DNA of 64,000 nt from Streptomyces sp. RKND-216. Its GTDB lineage: Bacteria; Actinomycetota; Actinomycetes; Streptomycetales; Streptomycetaceae. Location of the stretch: assembly GCF_004795255.1 (NCBI RefSeq), contig NZ_SSBQ01000002.1, positions 4,432,001-4,496,000 of the forward strand. The letters run 5' to 3'. The position numbers and the translations under genes are program-made. The notes beneath the pieces were generated by a model. That model saw nothing but the letters and a program-made list of their open reading frames with translations, did no database searches and had not been told where the DNA came from. Below are positions 43,771 to 53,666 of this stretch, piece by piece. Position 1 is the first letter of the stretch. Every line of letters begins with the position of its first letter.

Positions 43771-43790
43771 AAATGTCACAGTGACGATAA
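43771..43790. promoter_or_regulatory. Operator-like palindrome of the pnuC-nadR operon
   Basis: GTCACAGTGAC (43775-43785) is a perfect 5-bp inverted repeat around one base, with A+T-rich flanks. It sits immediately upstream of the Shine-Dalgarno sequence. From its context an NAD-metabolism repressor such as an NrtR-type protein is likely. Confidence 0.5.
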
Positions 43791-44304
43791 CGGGGGCCGG
43801 GGGTCGCGACAAGGGGGATTTCCGGCAGCGGCCACAACCCCCCGGGGTGTTCGGCCGTCACTCGTCATCACGCTGTCGACACAGTGTCGCCACCGAGTGC
43901 GGGGAGCCGCAGATGACACATCCCTATGCGGGTGGAACGGGCGGAACGAGCGGGCGGGGAGGGCCGTTCGGGCCGCCGCCGGTGGCTCGGGCGGGGTGGT
44001 CGGCCCGGCCCGATGCGGCGCGGGGCGCACGGATCGGCTGCGGCTGAACACCCGCCGCGCAGGACCGCACGGAAGCATCTGATGATCCGCAGAGATGTTC
44101 GTCCGACTCCTCGCGCGGGTGGTGATCGTCACCCGAAAGAGTGGCGGTGGGGGCCGATGCCCCTCCGGGAGCGGCCGGGCCGCGAAGCATGCGTGGTGGC
44201 CGGGTCAACCGGCCGTCACGGCAACGGAGTTCGTCTGGCTGACGGAGTCCGGGGCCGCGCGCGTTCCCGCGCATCAAGCGATTTCTGCGAAAGGACTGTG
44301 CAGC
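43791..44304. other. Intergenic region between pnuC and the chaplin gene
   Basis: About 510 bases. A 44-codon Gly/Pro-rich open frame (43913-44047, MTHPYAGGTGGTSGRGG) lacks a clear ribosome-binding site and I do not call it a gene. CGGGTG and CACCCG form an interrupted palindrome at 44116-44135. The last 100 bases should carry the chaplin promoter and the Shine-Dalgarno GAAAGGA (44289-44295). Confidence 0.4.
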
Positions 44305-44568
44305 ATGACACGTCTGGCGAAGGCCGCCTCCATCGCCGTTGCCTCCGGCGCCGTGATCCTCGCCGGCGCCGGAGGCGCCGTCGCGGACAGCGGCTCGCAG
44401 GGCGCGGCCGTCGGCTCGCCCGGTGTGCTGTCCGGCAACGTCGTCCAGGTCCCGATCCACATCCCGGTCAACGTCTGCGGCAACACCGTCAGCGTGATCG
44501 GACTGCTGAACCCCGCGTTCGGCAACGTGTGCGTCAACGGCGGCCACGACGGCGGCGGCAGCTACTGA
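44305..44568 (+). CDS. Short chaplin
   Basis: 87 residues from ATG 44305 (GAAAGGA upstream). A signal peptide ends near AVA27. One chaplin domain follows (about 36-78): SPGVLSGNVVQVPIHIPVNV, CGNTVSVIGLLNPAFGN and the two invariant Cys, C58 and C76. Chaplins are secreted, assemble into amyloid-like fibres and make aerial hyphae hydrophobic. There is no second chaplin domain or sorting signal, so it is of the short class, extended by a small Gly-rich tail (GGHDGGGSY). Probably expressed during development. Confidence 0.95.
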   Translation: MTRLAKAASIAVASGAVILAGAGGAVADSGSQGAAVGSPGVLSGNVVQVPIHIPVNVCGNTVSVIGLLNPAFGNVCVNGGHDGGGSY

Positions 44569-44591
44569 CCGTCCCCTCGAGGGACGAACGA

Positions 44592-44633
44592 CCCGGGCGG
44601 GGACGCCGGTGACGACCGGCGCCCCCGCCCGGG
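44592..44633. terminator. Bidirectional terminator between chaplin and SPFH genes
   Basis: An 11-bp outer stem (44592-44602 with 44623-44633) and a 7-bp inner stem (44604-44610 with 44615-44621), with one mismatch between them, lie between convergent genes. Confidence 0.8.
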
Positions 44634-44661
44634 GCCGTGTAGGGGAAGAGAGCCGGAGGGC

Positions 44662-45996
44662 TCAGTCCCGCGCGGTGCGCTCCTCGATCGCGTCGCGCAG
44701 CGCGCCCTGCGCCTCCCGTGCCGCCGGCATACCGGACAGGCGGGGCAGGAGCTGGGCCGTCAGCAGCGTGGTGAGCGCCGAGGAGTCGGAGCCGCCGCCG
44801 TCCGGCCCGTCGGTACGGACCACGATCGGCTGCGGAGCCGAACCGGCCAGCGTCGCCCCGACGTCCAGCCGCCGCCGCGCCAGTTCGTACTGGAGCACCG
44901 CCCGGTTGTCCCGGTACGCCTGCGCCAGCCGGCGCTGCGCCCGGGCCTCGTTCTCCGCCGAGATCAGCCCGCTGCGACCGCGCGTCTCGATCTCGAAGCG
45001 GACCTTCTGCGCCTCCGTCTCCTGCTCCTCCAGGAGCTGCGCCACCTGCTCGCGCGCCTGGTTGAGGGCGGCCTTGACCTCGACGATGCGCGCGTCGCGC
45101 ACCTTCTTCGCCCGCTCGATGTCCATGCCCAGCGCGTCGATGCGGCGCTTGCGGGTGAGACCCCACTCCTGCTCGTACGCCGTCCGCTCCTTGGCGACCC
45201 GCTCCTTGGTGGACAGGTGCTGCTGGTACTGCGTCGGAAGCTGCACGTCCGGGATGTTGCAGCCGGTGATGCGCACGCCGTAGCGGTCCAGCTGACGGTT
45301 CAGCAGGTCCTGCATGTCGGCCACGTCCGAGCCGCGCAGGTCGTAGGCCCGCTCGGTCTGCACCTGGCGTCCGCGCTGCCGGATGGCGTCCTGCACCGCG
45401 CTGGACAGCACCAGGTCGAAGTTGCCGGCGCCGATGCTCCGCACGAACAGCACCGCGTCGGTGATGCGGAACTTCAGGAAGAACTCGATGGACCGCAGCG
45501 GCACGTTCTCCCGCGTCGGGCAGGCGACGACCGGTGCCGAGTACGGGATCTCCGTCGCGGTGTCCACCACGAAGTCCACCCGTTCCCACGGGTGCCACAG
45601 GTAGTGGCGGCCCGGGTCCAGCGTGCTCACGATGGCGCCGTAGCGGGTGAGGATGCCATTGGTGCCCTGCTCGATCTCCACGATCGACGAGCGCCACCAC
45701 CACAGCCCGCCCGCGAGCAGGAAGAAGGCGCCGAGCACGTACGCCAGGGTGGCCAGCGCCCCGAACGCGACCTCTCCGGCGCCGCTGTCCGTGTCCTGGA
45801 GGCTCAGCATGACGCCTGCCAGCAGAGAGAAGACGCCGAGCCACATGGGCAGCATCCACCACACCCGACGCAGGTGACGGGGGATGATAACGGGCACGAT
45901 GGTGCCGGCCTCGCCGCCGCGCAGGAGCCGCGGCACGTCGCTCCAGGGAGCGACCTCTTCGGTGATGACCGACCTGCGGTTGTGCGTGGCGCTCAT
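44662..45996 (-). CDS. SPFH/Band-7 domain membrane protein (downstream subunit)
   Basis: 444 residues from ATG 45996, overlapping the preceding stop (ATGA). Two hydrophobic segments (about 47-66 and 80-102) anchor it. The SPFH domain follows (IEQGTNGILTRYGAIVSTLDP to ITGCNIPDVQLP), then a long coiled-coil helix rich in Arg, Glu and Ala. SPFH proteins form large membrane-bound rings that scaffold proteases or signalling complexes. Production from one message with a related, larger protein suggests a hetero-oligomer like HflK-HflC. Confidence 0.85.
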   Translation of the reverse strand: MSATHNRRSVITEEVAPWSDVPRLLRGGEAGTIVPVIIPRHLRRVWWMLPMWLGVFSLLAGVMLSLQDTDSGAGEVAFGALATLAYVLGAFFLLAGGLWWWRSSIVEIEQGTNGILTRYGAIVSTLDPGRHYLWHPWERVDFVVDTATEIPYSAPVVACPTRENVPLRSIEFFLKFRITDAVLFVRSIGAGNFDLVLSSAVQDAIRQRGRQVQTERAYDLRGSDVADMQDLLNRQLDRYGVRITGCNIPDVQLPTQYQQHLSTKERVAKERTAYEQEWGLTRKRRIDALGMDIERAKKVRDARIVEVKAALNQAREQVAQLLEEQETEAQKVRFEIETRGRSGLISAENEARAQRRLAQAYRDNRAVLQYELARRRLDVGATLAGSAPQPIVVRTDGPDGGGSDSSALTTLLTAQLLPRLSGMPAAREAQGALRDAIEERTARD

Positions 45997-47723
45997 TCCG
46001 CCCCCTCCTCGGTGCGCGCGGCGGCCGTGTCACCGGCCGGGACACCGGATACGTCCTGCGTGTCGTCCGCGACGGCGGCCGTCGGGTCCGTCTCACCCGG
46101 CACGGTGGGCCGTTCGGCCTCCCGCAGCGCCTGGATCTCCGGCTCGCGCTCGGCGATCCGCGCCGAGACCTCCTCCAGCCGGGCCCGCACGGCGGCCATG
46201 TCCGCCTCGGAGAACAGCTCCGTGCCGTGCTCGCCGACCATCTCCCGGGCCAGCGCCAGGAAGTCGACCCCGGCCGCGCCGTCACCCGTACCGGCGCCCG
46301 GCCCGCCGATGCGGACCAGCCGCGGCAGGTGGTCGGCGACCTCCTCCAGCGTGTCCAGGATCTGCTGCTGGTAGCGGTACTCCAGGATCTCCGGCGCCTC
46401 CGACGCGGTCACCGCGCGGATGTCCAGCGCCTGCGCCTCCAGCAGCGCCGCGTTCGCCTTCGCCTCCGACTCGGCCTGCACGTACCGCTGCCGGGCCAGC
46501 GCCTGGGCCCGGTTCGTCTCGCGCTCGACGGCGGTGTCCATCTGCGCCTGGTACTGCGCGATCTCCGCCTGGATGCCGGACAGCGTCTCCTGGCGGGTGG
46601 CCAGTTCCTTGCTCAGATCGCCCTCGTCCTGCTCCTTGCGGAGCTGGAGCGCGTACTCGTGGGTGTAGGCGTCCTTGGCCATCCGCACCATCTCCGGCGC
46701 GGCCAGGTGCATCCGGTAGCCCTGGTCGGAGGGTTCGGCGTGCGTGATGTTGGCGTTCGTCAGCTCCACGGCGGGCAGGAACTGGTTGTTCAGCTGCTCC
46801 AGCAGCCGCCCGGTGTCCTCGCCGACCATGTCGTAGATGCCCGAGGCCTCCTGCTCGTAGATGAGGCTGCGGATGGTCTCGCTGACCGCGTTGTTCAGCT
46901 TCTCCTCGAAGCCGCGCACGGCGCCCAGGGTGTAGACGAACTCCTGCGGGTCCCGGATGCGGAACTGGATGAAGAGGTCGATGGACGCCTTCACGCCGCC
47001 CCGCGTCGGAGCCTCCCGCACCGGCGCGTTGAACGGGTACTCGCGGGTCGTGTTGACGATGTACGACACCCGCTTGAACGGGCTGATCAGCACGACCCGG
47101 CCCGGACCGACGACCTTTTCCAGCTTGCCGAACCGGGTGATCAGCGCCTGGCTGCCGTCCGGCACCATCACCATGCCTTGCCGCCACCAGACGAACGCCA
47201 CCGCGGCCAGCGACATGACCCAGTAGTGCAGCCCGAAGAGCGGGTGCGTCAGCGTGCCGACGCCGGTCGCGCCCGACGTGGCCGCCGCGATGGACGTGCC
47301 GATGACGCCGAGGACCAGCAGCAGCGATACGGGCAGCATGCTGAGGAACGACCGGCCGCGCGGGATCACCATCGGGCAGATGGCGTGCACCTTCCGCCGT
47401 CCGTCACGCTCCTGCCGGCTGCGGTTGAGCGCCTCGCCCGCCTCGTCCAGCGGCACGGTCTGCTCGGACATCACGGTGTCGATGTCGCCGCCCTGCTCCC
47501 GCGCTGCCGGGAAGTCGGCCGGGTCGATGCTGTCCTCCTGGAGCAACTCCTCCCGGCTTCCGGACGCGCCCCGGCTCAGCCTGCCGGCGACGCCGCTCCC
47601 GCTCTCCGCCGCATCCCCCGCGTGCTGCCGCAGCGCGTCCTCGGCGACGGAGCGCGGATCGGCTCCGCCTGCCACCGCTTGGGCGGCTCTGCGTAGGTTC
47701 TGGCCACGTGAAGCCACGAACAT
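45993..47723 (-). CDS. SPFH/Band-7 domain membrane protein (HflK-like, upstream subunit)
   Basis: 576 residues. A charged N-terminal part (1 to about 125) is followed by two hydrophobic segments (FLSMLPVSLLLVLGVIGTS and HYWVMSLAAVAFVWW). The SPFH domain runs from MVPDGSQALITRFGKLEKVV through NANITHAEPSDQGYRMHL. A long helix with LARQRYVQAESEAKANAALL and an acidic tail follow. The Gln/Ala-rich coiled coil is typical of HflK and flotillin. The tail (about 520-576) is disordered. It is the first gene of the pair. Confidence 0.85.
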   Translation of the reverse strand: MFVASRGQNLRRAAQAVAGGADPRSVAEDALRQHAGDAAESGSGVAGRLSRGASGSREELLQEDSIDPADFPAAREQGGDIDTVMSEQTVPLDEAGEALNRSRQERDGRRKVHAICPMVIPRGRSFLSMLPVSLLLVLGVIGTSIAAATSGATGVGTLTHPLFGLHYWVMSLAAVAFVWWRQGMVMVPDGSQALITRFGKLEKVVGPGRVVLISPFKRVSYIVNTTREYPFNAPVREAPTRGGVKASIDLFIQFRIRDPQEFVYTLGAVRGFEEKLNNAVSETIRSLIYEQEASGIYDMVGEDTGRLLEQLNNQFLPAVELTNANITHAEPSDQGYRMHLAAPEMVRMAKDAYTHEYALQLRKEQDEGDLSKELATRQETLSGIQAEIAQYQAQMDTAVERETNRAQALARQRYVQAESEAKANAALLEAQALDIRAVTASEAPEILEYRYQQQILDTLEEVADHLPRLVRIGGPGAGTGDGAAGVDFLALAREMVGEHGTELFSEADMAAVRARLEEVSARIAEREPEIQALREAERPTVPGETDPTAAVADDTQDVSGVPAGDTAAARTEEGAE

Positions 47724-47937
47724 CCCCCTGTCTCACGTCTGCGTCTTCGGCCCTCCATCCCACACCATGCTCCGGACCTGCGGAAAGCCGGGCACGCCGA
47801 TCGTGACGCGACCGGTACGGGTGGCCCGCGCGGGATGCGTGTTGACACCCGGCCCTTCGTTCGGTTGGTTGGACGCCGCCGCTGCCGCGCACGGCGGCGG
47901 ACACGGCACAGCGAGAACTCACACGGGGGGCGGCGCC

Positions 47938-48816
47938 ATGAGCGACCCGGGCATGCAACAGGGCGGAGTCGGGGCGACGGCGGCCGACTTCCCGCCGACC
48001 GCGCAGTCGTTGAAGACGGTCCTCCGCGCCTGGACGGCGGTGCTCGCCGCCGCCCCGCTGTTCGCGGCCCTGGGTGTGCTGCTCCTGGCCATGGACGGCG
48101 ACTACGGCTTCTACCTCGTCATCTTCGGCGTGGGCATGACCGTCGGCGCCCTGATGTGGCTGTCCTATGCGCGGAAGATGCGTGCGGCGCTGCAGCGCGG
48201 CCCCTGGGCGGCCTGCCGGGCGACGACGGTCAGCTCGGGCCTCAACAACCCGACGGTGGTGGTCCAGGACCCCGCCACGGCGGAGCTGCGGGTCTACGTG
48301 GCGCGCACGGCCCTGTGGTCGATGGACTGGGCGGACCCCGGGCCCGCCGGAGTGCTGTGGTGGGCCGCACACCCCGAGGGCGGCGCCGTCGTGTGCCGGC
48401 CGGGCGGCACCAGCCTCGTGTGGGCGAAGCCGCTGCGCGCGGGCCGGAAGCGGGACGCCGGGCTGGCGCAGGCGGCCCAGCGCGGCCTGATGCAGCAGCC
48501 CGGAGGGCAGCAGGGGTGGGGCGGACAGCCCCAGCAGCACCCGCAGGCTCCGCACCCGCAGGCTCCGCACCCGCAGGCTCCGCACCCGCAGGCTCCGTAT
48601 CCGCAGCATCAGCCCCCGCAGCCGGGGTGGACGCCGCCGCCCGGCGGTCAGGGCGGACCGGGCTGGGGGCAGCAGCCCCCGGCGGCGCAGCCGCCGCACC
48701 CGCAGCAGCAGCCGGGCTGGGGGCAGCAACCCCAGGCTCCGCAGCCGGGGCACGGGCCCTACCCGGGTCAGGGCCAGGGCGGCCACCCGGGCCAGGGACC
48801 CGGCGGCGGGTGGTGA
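47938..48816 (+). CDS. Membrane protein with a Pro/Gln/Gly-rich repeat tail
   Basis: 292 residues from ATG 47938 (GGGGGGCGG just before). Two transmembrane segments (about 30-52 and 58-75) precede a small cytosolic domain (NNPTVVVQDPATAELRVYVA, then PGGTSLVWAKPLRAGRK). From about residue 185 the chain is a low-complexity tail of Pro, Gln, Gly and His, including four exact HPQAP repeats. Such tails often mediate self-association. No family recognised; divergent from the SPFH operon, which may be more than coincidence. Confidence 0.75.
   Translation: MSDPGMQQGGVGATAADFPPTAQSLKTVLRAWTAVLAAAPLFAALGVLLLAMDGDYGFYLVIFGVGMTVGALMWLSYARKMRAALQRGPWAACRATTVSSGLNNPTVVVQDPATAELRVYVARTALWSMDWADPGPAGVLWWAAHPEGGAVVCRPGGTSLVWAKPLRAGRKRDAGLAQAAQRGLMQQPGGQQGWGGQPQQHPQAPHPQAPHPQAPHPQAPYPQHQPPQPGWTPPPGGQGGPGWGQQPPAAQPPHPQQQPGWGQQPQAPQPGHGPYPGQGQGGHPGQGPGGGW
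48538..48597 (+). repeat. Four tandem 15-bp repeats in a coding sequence
   Basis: CACCCGCAGGCTCCG occurs four times without interruption or mismatch, encoding HPQAP each time; a degenerate unit follows. Exact identity suggests recent slippage, so copy number may vary between strains. Confidence 0.9.
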
Positions 48817-48900
48817 GCCGCGCGTGCGCGGCCTGAACACGACGCCGCCCGGCGCGCCCCGGGAGGGGCGGCGCCGGGCGCGTGCGCGGGGCGGGGTGCC

Positions 48901-50160
<1,260 letters not shown>

Positions 50161-50162
50161 CT

Positions 50163-50335
50163 ACGCCTGCGAGGTGAGCTGTCGGGTTCGGGCTGGAGTT
50201 GCCCGGTCGCCTGTGCGAGCGCATGAGCGGCACTCGCTGCGACTTCACCCCAAGCCGTCCGGTGCGTGACGTACCGGCGCGGCACTTACCTTGGGTCCCC
50301 CACTCCTGCCGTTCGTGGGTCACGGGTGGCTCCTG
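50163..50335 (-). promoter_or_regulatory. ydaO/yuaA-type cyclic di-AMP riboswitch
   Basis: On the minus strand the leader of the Rpf-type gene contains, in order, GGCAGGAGTGGGGGACCCAA, GGTAAGTGCC, TTGGGGTGAAGTCG and AGCCCGAACCCGACAGCTC followed by ACCTCGCAGGCG. These are the conserved blocks of the ydaO motif as found upstream of streptomycete rpfA-like genes. GGCA/TGCC close the first internal stem. The aptamer ends 17 bases before the ATG. Binding of cyclic di-AMP normally turns expression off. Exact 5' edge is approximate. Confidence 0.88.
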
Positions 50336-50724
50336 CTCCGGGCGGCAGGACTCGGCGTCCCGGCTCAGGGCCGCCGCACGAGCGCGGCGGCGGAGGGAAC
50401 GAAAACACAAGGGTTCGGATTGCGGCAAGAAAGTCGGGTTTACGGACGGTCTTCACGCGGGCTTCACGCCACTCCGACACGACTGTGTGCTGCTGTCCGT
50501 TTTCGTTGAGTTGTCGCGATCTTCGTGTGTCGAATGCTCAACTCGACGCTATTGGTGGGGAGTTGAGGAGGCCCCGAATTTTGACCCGGCGCGCGGCGCG
50601 CCCCGCTGAGACCGTGTTGTTATTCGCGTCACGCTGCGAGGAACAGAGCGCCAATATCCATCCTGAAGCACCAAATAGGACGTAACGGTCTTCCCTGCGG
50701 TAATGCATCGGTATCGTGCGGATC
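50336..50724. other. Intergenic region upstream of the riboswitch
   Basis: 390 bases between the riboswitch and the end of the response-regulator gene. The stretch 50395-50560 is more A+T-rich and should hold the leftward promoter for the riboswitch transcript. 50600-50700 is also A+T-rich (about half), unusual here, with no gene or repeat that I can recognise. Confidence 0.4.
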
Positions 50725-51534
50725 TCAGTCCCGTCCGGTCCGGGGTGGCGTGGCGCCGGGGAGGCGGTACCGGCGCTCCGGGCGACCCGTGGTGCCGTAC
50801 CGCAGCGACACCTCGGCCTCGCCGCCGGCCGCGAAGTGCTCCAGGTAGCGCCGCGCGCTCACCCGGGAGAGCCCGCTCAGCTCCGCGCACTCGGCTGCCG
50901 AGAGGTCTCCCGGTGCCTCCTTCAGCGCCCGCCGTACGAGCGCCGCGGTCTGCGCGGTCAGTCCCTTGGGGAGGGCCGGTGGCTCGCGCGGCGGCGCGGC
51001 GGCTCGCGGAAGCCCGGCGGGGGAGCCGAAGACCCGGTCGACCTCCGCCTGCCCGGCCTCGCCTGCCGCCGCGAGTGCCGCCAGTTCGCGCCGCCGCTGT
51101 GCGTAGGCGAGCAGCCGCTCCCGCAGGGTCCTGCTCTCGAACGGCTTGATGATGTAGTGCACGGCCCCGCCGAGCTGGGCTCCGCGCACGGTCTCCACGT
51201 CGCGTGCTGCGGTGACCACCAGGACGTCCACCCCCGGGGAGGCGGGCGCGTTGCCCTTCTCCTCGCCGGGGTCGCCCCGCAGTGCGCGCAGGACGTCCAG
51301 CCCTGACATGTCCGGCAGGTAGATGTCCAGCAGCAGCAGGTCCGGGCGCAGCGCGCGCACCGCCGTCAGTGCCTCGGCGCCGGTCCGGGCCTCTCCGGCG
51401 ACGGCGAATCCGGGGGTCTGATCGACCATCGCGCGGTGCAGTCGGGCGACCATGAAGTCGTCGTCCACGACGAGCACCCGCACCGTCGGCCTGTCGTCCG
51501 GCCCGTTATGTCCTGGTGCGTGGTGGTGTGTCAT
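50725..51534 (-). CDS. CitB/DcuR-type response regulator
   Basis: 269 residues from ATG 51534 (ATGA overlap with the SDR gene). Receiver domain: VRVLVVDDDFMVARLHRAMV with the acidic cluster at 24-26, phosphoacceptor D70 in LLLLDIYLPDMSG, T/A in VVTAARD and K in HYIIKPFE. The C-terminal part has a helix-turn-helix (DLSAAECAELSGLSRVSARR) followed by RYGTTGRPERRYRLPG, as in CitB/DcuR regulators of carboxylate uptake. The usual CitA/DcuS sensor kinase is not next to it, so its partner must be elsewhere. Confidence 0.87.
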   Translation of the reverse strand: MTHHHAPGHNGPDDRPTVRVLVVDDDFMVARLHRAMVDQTPGFAVAGEARTGAEALTAVRALRPDLLLLDIYLPDMSGLDVLRALRGDPGEEKGNAPASPGVDVLVVTAARDVETVRGAQLGGAVHYIIKPFESRTLRERLLAYAQRRRELAALAAAGEAGQAEVDRVFGSPAGLPRAAAPPREPPALPKGLTAQTAALVRRALKEAPGDLSAAECAELSGLSRVSARRYLEHFAAGGEAEVSLRYGTTGRPERRYRLPGATPPRTGRD

Positions 51535-52445
51535 TCCAGGGCCTCGTAGCGCACGCCCGTCAGCTCCTCGGACGCCTCCCACAGCTTCCGGGCCATCGCC
51601 GGGTCCCGCGCCCAGGGCGCCCGCCAGGCTGCGCCCGGCGCGCCGCGCAGCCCCAGCAGTCGCGGCCCCACGAAGGCCCCGGGACCCACCTCCGCGGAGG
51701 TGGCGGCGTAGAGCGTGGCCGCCGCGCCCAGCTCGGCCGACGAACCGACGAGTGAGTTCGCGGCCCGCATCAGCCGCTCGCCGGTCCGGTCGCCGCTCAG
51801 CCGGGGCCCCTTGGTCTGCAGCTCGGTCGACGCGTATCCGGGGTGGGCGGCCGCCACGACCATGCCGCGCTCCCGAGTGCGGCGCGCCAGCTCCAGTGTG
51901 AAGAGCAGGTTCGCCGTCTTCGAGCGCCCGTACGCCGTCCAGCGCCGGTAGCGGCGCTCGCTGTTCAGGTCCGCCGGATCGATGCCCGAGACGACGTGCA
52001 TGAGGCTGGAGACGTTCACGACCCGTGCGTCGCCGGCCGCCAGCAGCCGTTCCGTGAGCAGGCCGGTGAGCGCGAAGTGCCCGAGGTGGTTGACGCCGAA
52101 CTGCATCTCGAAGCCGTCGGCGGTCAGCGAGTGCGGGATCGCCATCAGCCCCGCGTTGTTGACCAGCAGGTGCAGCGGCTTGTCCGGCATCCCGGCCGCG
52201 AACTCGCGGATGCTGCCCAGATCGGCCAGGTCCAGCCGGCGCAGCTCCGCGTCCGCCTCCGGAACCTCCGCGAGCAGCCGCTCCAGCGCCCGTTCGCCGC
52301 GCGACCGGTTCCGGCAGCCCAGCACGACGCGCGCGCCGCGCCGGGCCAGCTCGCGGGCCGTCACATAGCCCAGACCGCTGTTCGCGCCGGTCACGACCGC
52401 GGTGCGGCCGTTCTGGTCGGGAATCCTGCGTGCCGTCCAGCCCAT
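51531..52445 (-). CDS. Short-chain dehydrogenase/reductase
   Basis: 304 residues. Classical SDR features: VVTGANSGLGYVTARELA (TGxxxGLG, 19-26), LVNNAGLMA, NVSSLMH (catalytic Ser) and YGRSKTANLLF (Tyr and Lys). The C-terminal GLRGAPGAAWRAPWARD region matches retinol-dehydrogenase/WW-domain-oxidoreductase-like members. It reduces or oxidises a carbonyl or alcohol with NAD(P). It is coupled to the response-regulator gene, though a direct functional link is not obvious. Confidence 0.88.
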   Translation of the reverse strand: MGWTARRIPDQNGRTAVVTGANSGLGYVTARELARRGARVVLGCRNRSRGERALERLLAEVPEADAELRRLDLADLGSIREFAAGMPDKPLHLLVNNAGLMAIPHSLTADGFEMQFGVNHLGHFALTGLLTERLLAAGDARVVNVSSLMHVVSGIDPADLNSERRYRRWTAYGRSKTANLLFTLELARRTRERGMVVAAAHPGYASTELQTKGPRLSGDRTGERLMRAANSLVGSSAELGAAATLYAATSAEVGPGAFVGPRLLGLRGAPGAAWRAPWARDPAMARKLWEASEELTGVRYEALE

Positions 52446-52607
52446 CGCCTGCCGCGCTCCTCGCCGTGTCGCCCTGCCGACTTCGCCGTGCCGCTGCGTA
52501 CCGCCGTCGGCGTGCCGGCCCGGTGCGTCCGCGCCGACCTGCTGTTTCGTACCCGCCCAGGGTAGAGCGGCCGGCGGGCCACGGCGAGGGCGGCGTCGGG
52601 CGTGGCG

Positions 52608-52839
52608 TCAGGCGGCCGGAGGGGGCGCGGAAGCCGCGGCGGGGGTGGGCGACATGCGCACCGGGTGGACCGGAACCGACACGTCCGCGTCGTCCAGGCA
52701 GCGGCCCGTGGCCAGGTCGAAGCGCTGCTTCAGCAGCGGCGACGCCACGAAGGGCCGCCCCGCGTCCGAACCGGTCAGGCCGCGGGCGGGCGGCGGCCAT
52801 GCCGCCGCCGACCACCAGCCGCCGCTTCTCCGAAGTCAT
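52608..52839 (-). pseudogene. Deletion scar joining the start of nirB to the end of nirD
   Basis: ATG 52839 opens MTSEKRRLVVGGGMAA, the first strand and FAD-binding glycines of the NirB nitrite reductase large subunit, and then diverges at once. In another frame the sequence reads RGLTGSDAGRPFVASPLLKQ, then RFDLATGRCLDDADVSVPV and HPVRM, ending at TGA 52608. This is the C-terminal end of the NirD small subunit. About 16 codons of nirB and 45 of nirD remain; everything between is missing. Neither product can work. Confidence 0.75.
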
Positions 52840-52985
52840 GCACAGCAGCCTGGGGCGGCGGTGTTACCCCACGGGATCATCGCTGTCTCCTCGCGCAACG
52901 CCGTCCTCAGCCCGCGCCTGCCGCCGCTGTGAGCCCCGCCCCGGATCGCCCCCTCACCGGCCGCACGGTCCGGCATGCTGGGGAC

Positions 52986-53666
52986 ATGTACAGCGAGCGC
53001 GGCTCCCGGCTCGGAGGCGGCGCCGTCGTCTGGAGCCGCACGGTCCCCGGGACGGCGACCACCGGGCTGGTGCTGCCGGACGGCTGCATGGACCTGATCT
53101 GGAACGACGGTCTGCTCGTCGCCGGCCCCGACACCACCGGCCACGCCACGCAGGAGACGCCCGGCACCCGCTGGACCGGCGTCCGCTTCGCCCCCGGCAC
53201 CGGCCCCGCCGTGTTCGGCGTGCCCGCGCACGAACTGCGCGACCGGCGGGTGCCGCTGGACGCCCTGTGGCCGGAGCGCGAGGTGCGGCTGCTCGCCGAA
53301 CGCGTCGCCGCCGCGCCGGACCGGGGCGCGGTGCTCGAGACAGCGGCCTGGCGCCGTGAGCGGCCCGACCCGCTGTGCGCACCGCTGGTCGCGGCGCTGC
53401 GGCAGGGCCTCGGCGTCGCGGCGGCGGCCGACGCGGCTGGGCTCAGCGAACGGCAGCTCCGCCGCCGGTCGCTGGACGCCTTCGGCTACGGCCCGAAGAC
53501 CCTGGCCCGGGTGCTGCGGATGCGGCGCACGCTGCGGCTCGCCGAGGCCGGGACTTCGTTCGCCGAGGTGGCGGCCACGGCGGGCTACGCCGACCAGGCC
53601 CACCTCGCCCGCGAGGTGCGGGCGTTGACCGGCTGGACGCTCAGCCGCCTGCTGGCGCGTCGCTGA
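52986..53666 (+). CDS. AraC-family regulator (DUF6597-type N-terminus)
   Basis: 226 residues from ATG 52986. The N-terminal part (TTGLVLPDGCMDLIWNDG, FAPGTGPAVFGVPAHELRD) is the cupin-like sensor common in small AraC regulators. The C-terminal AraC HTH spans about 135-222: GLSERQLRRRSLDAFGYGPK, RMRRTLRLAEAG and FAEVAATAGYADQAHLARE. It is convergent with and overlaps the VOC gene by 26 bases. The target is unknown, possibly that VOC gene. Confidence 0.87.
   Translation: MYSERGSRLGGGAVVWSRTVPGTATTGLVLPDGCMDLIWNDGLLVAGPDTTGHATQETPGTRWTGVRFAPGTGPAVFGVPAHELRDRRVPLDALWPEREVRLLAERVAAAPDRGAVLETAAWRRERPDPLCAPLVAALRQGLGVAAAADAAGLSERQLRRRSLDAFGYGPKTLARVLRMRRTLRLAEAGTSFAEVAATAGYADQAHLAREVRALTGWTLSRLLARR

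Noticed and set aside
43913..44047. 44-codon Gly/Pro-rich open frame upstream of the chaplin gene
   Set aside because: Weak start signal and low-complexity product; cannot be distinguished from chance.
48538..48597. CRISPR-like repeats
   Set aside because: The units are contiguous with no spacers and encode HPQAP in frame; this is a coding tandem repeat.
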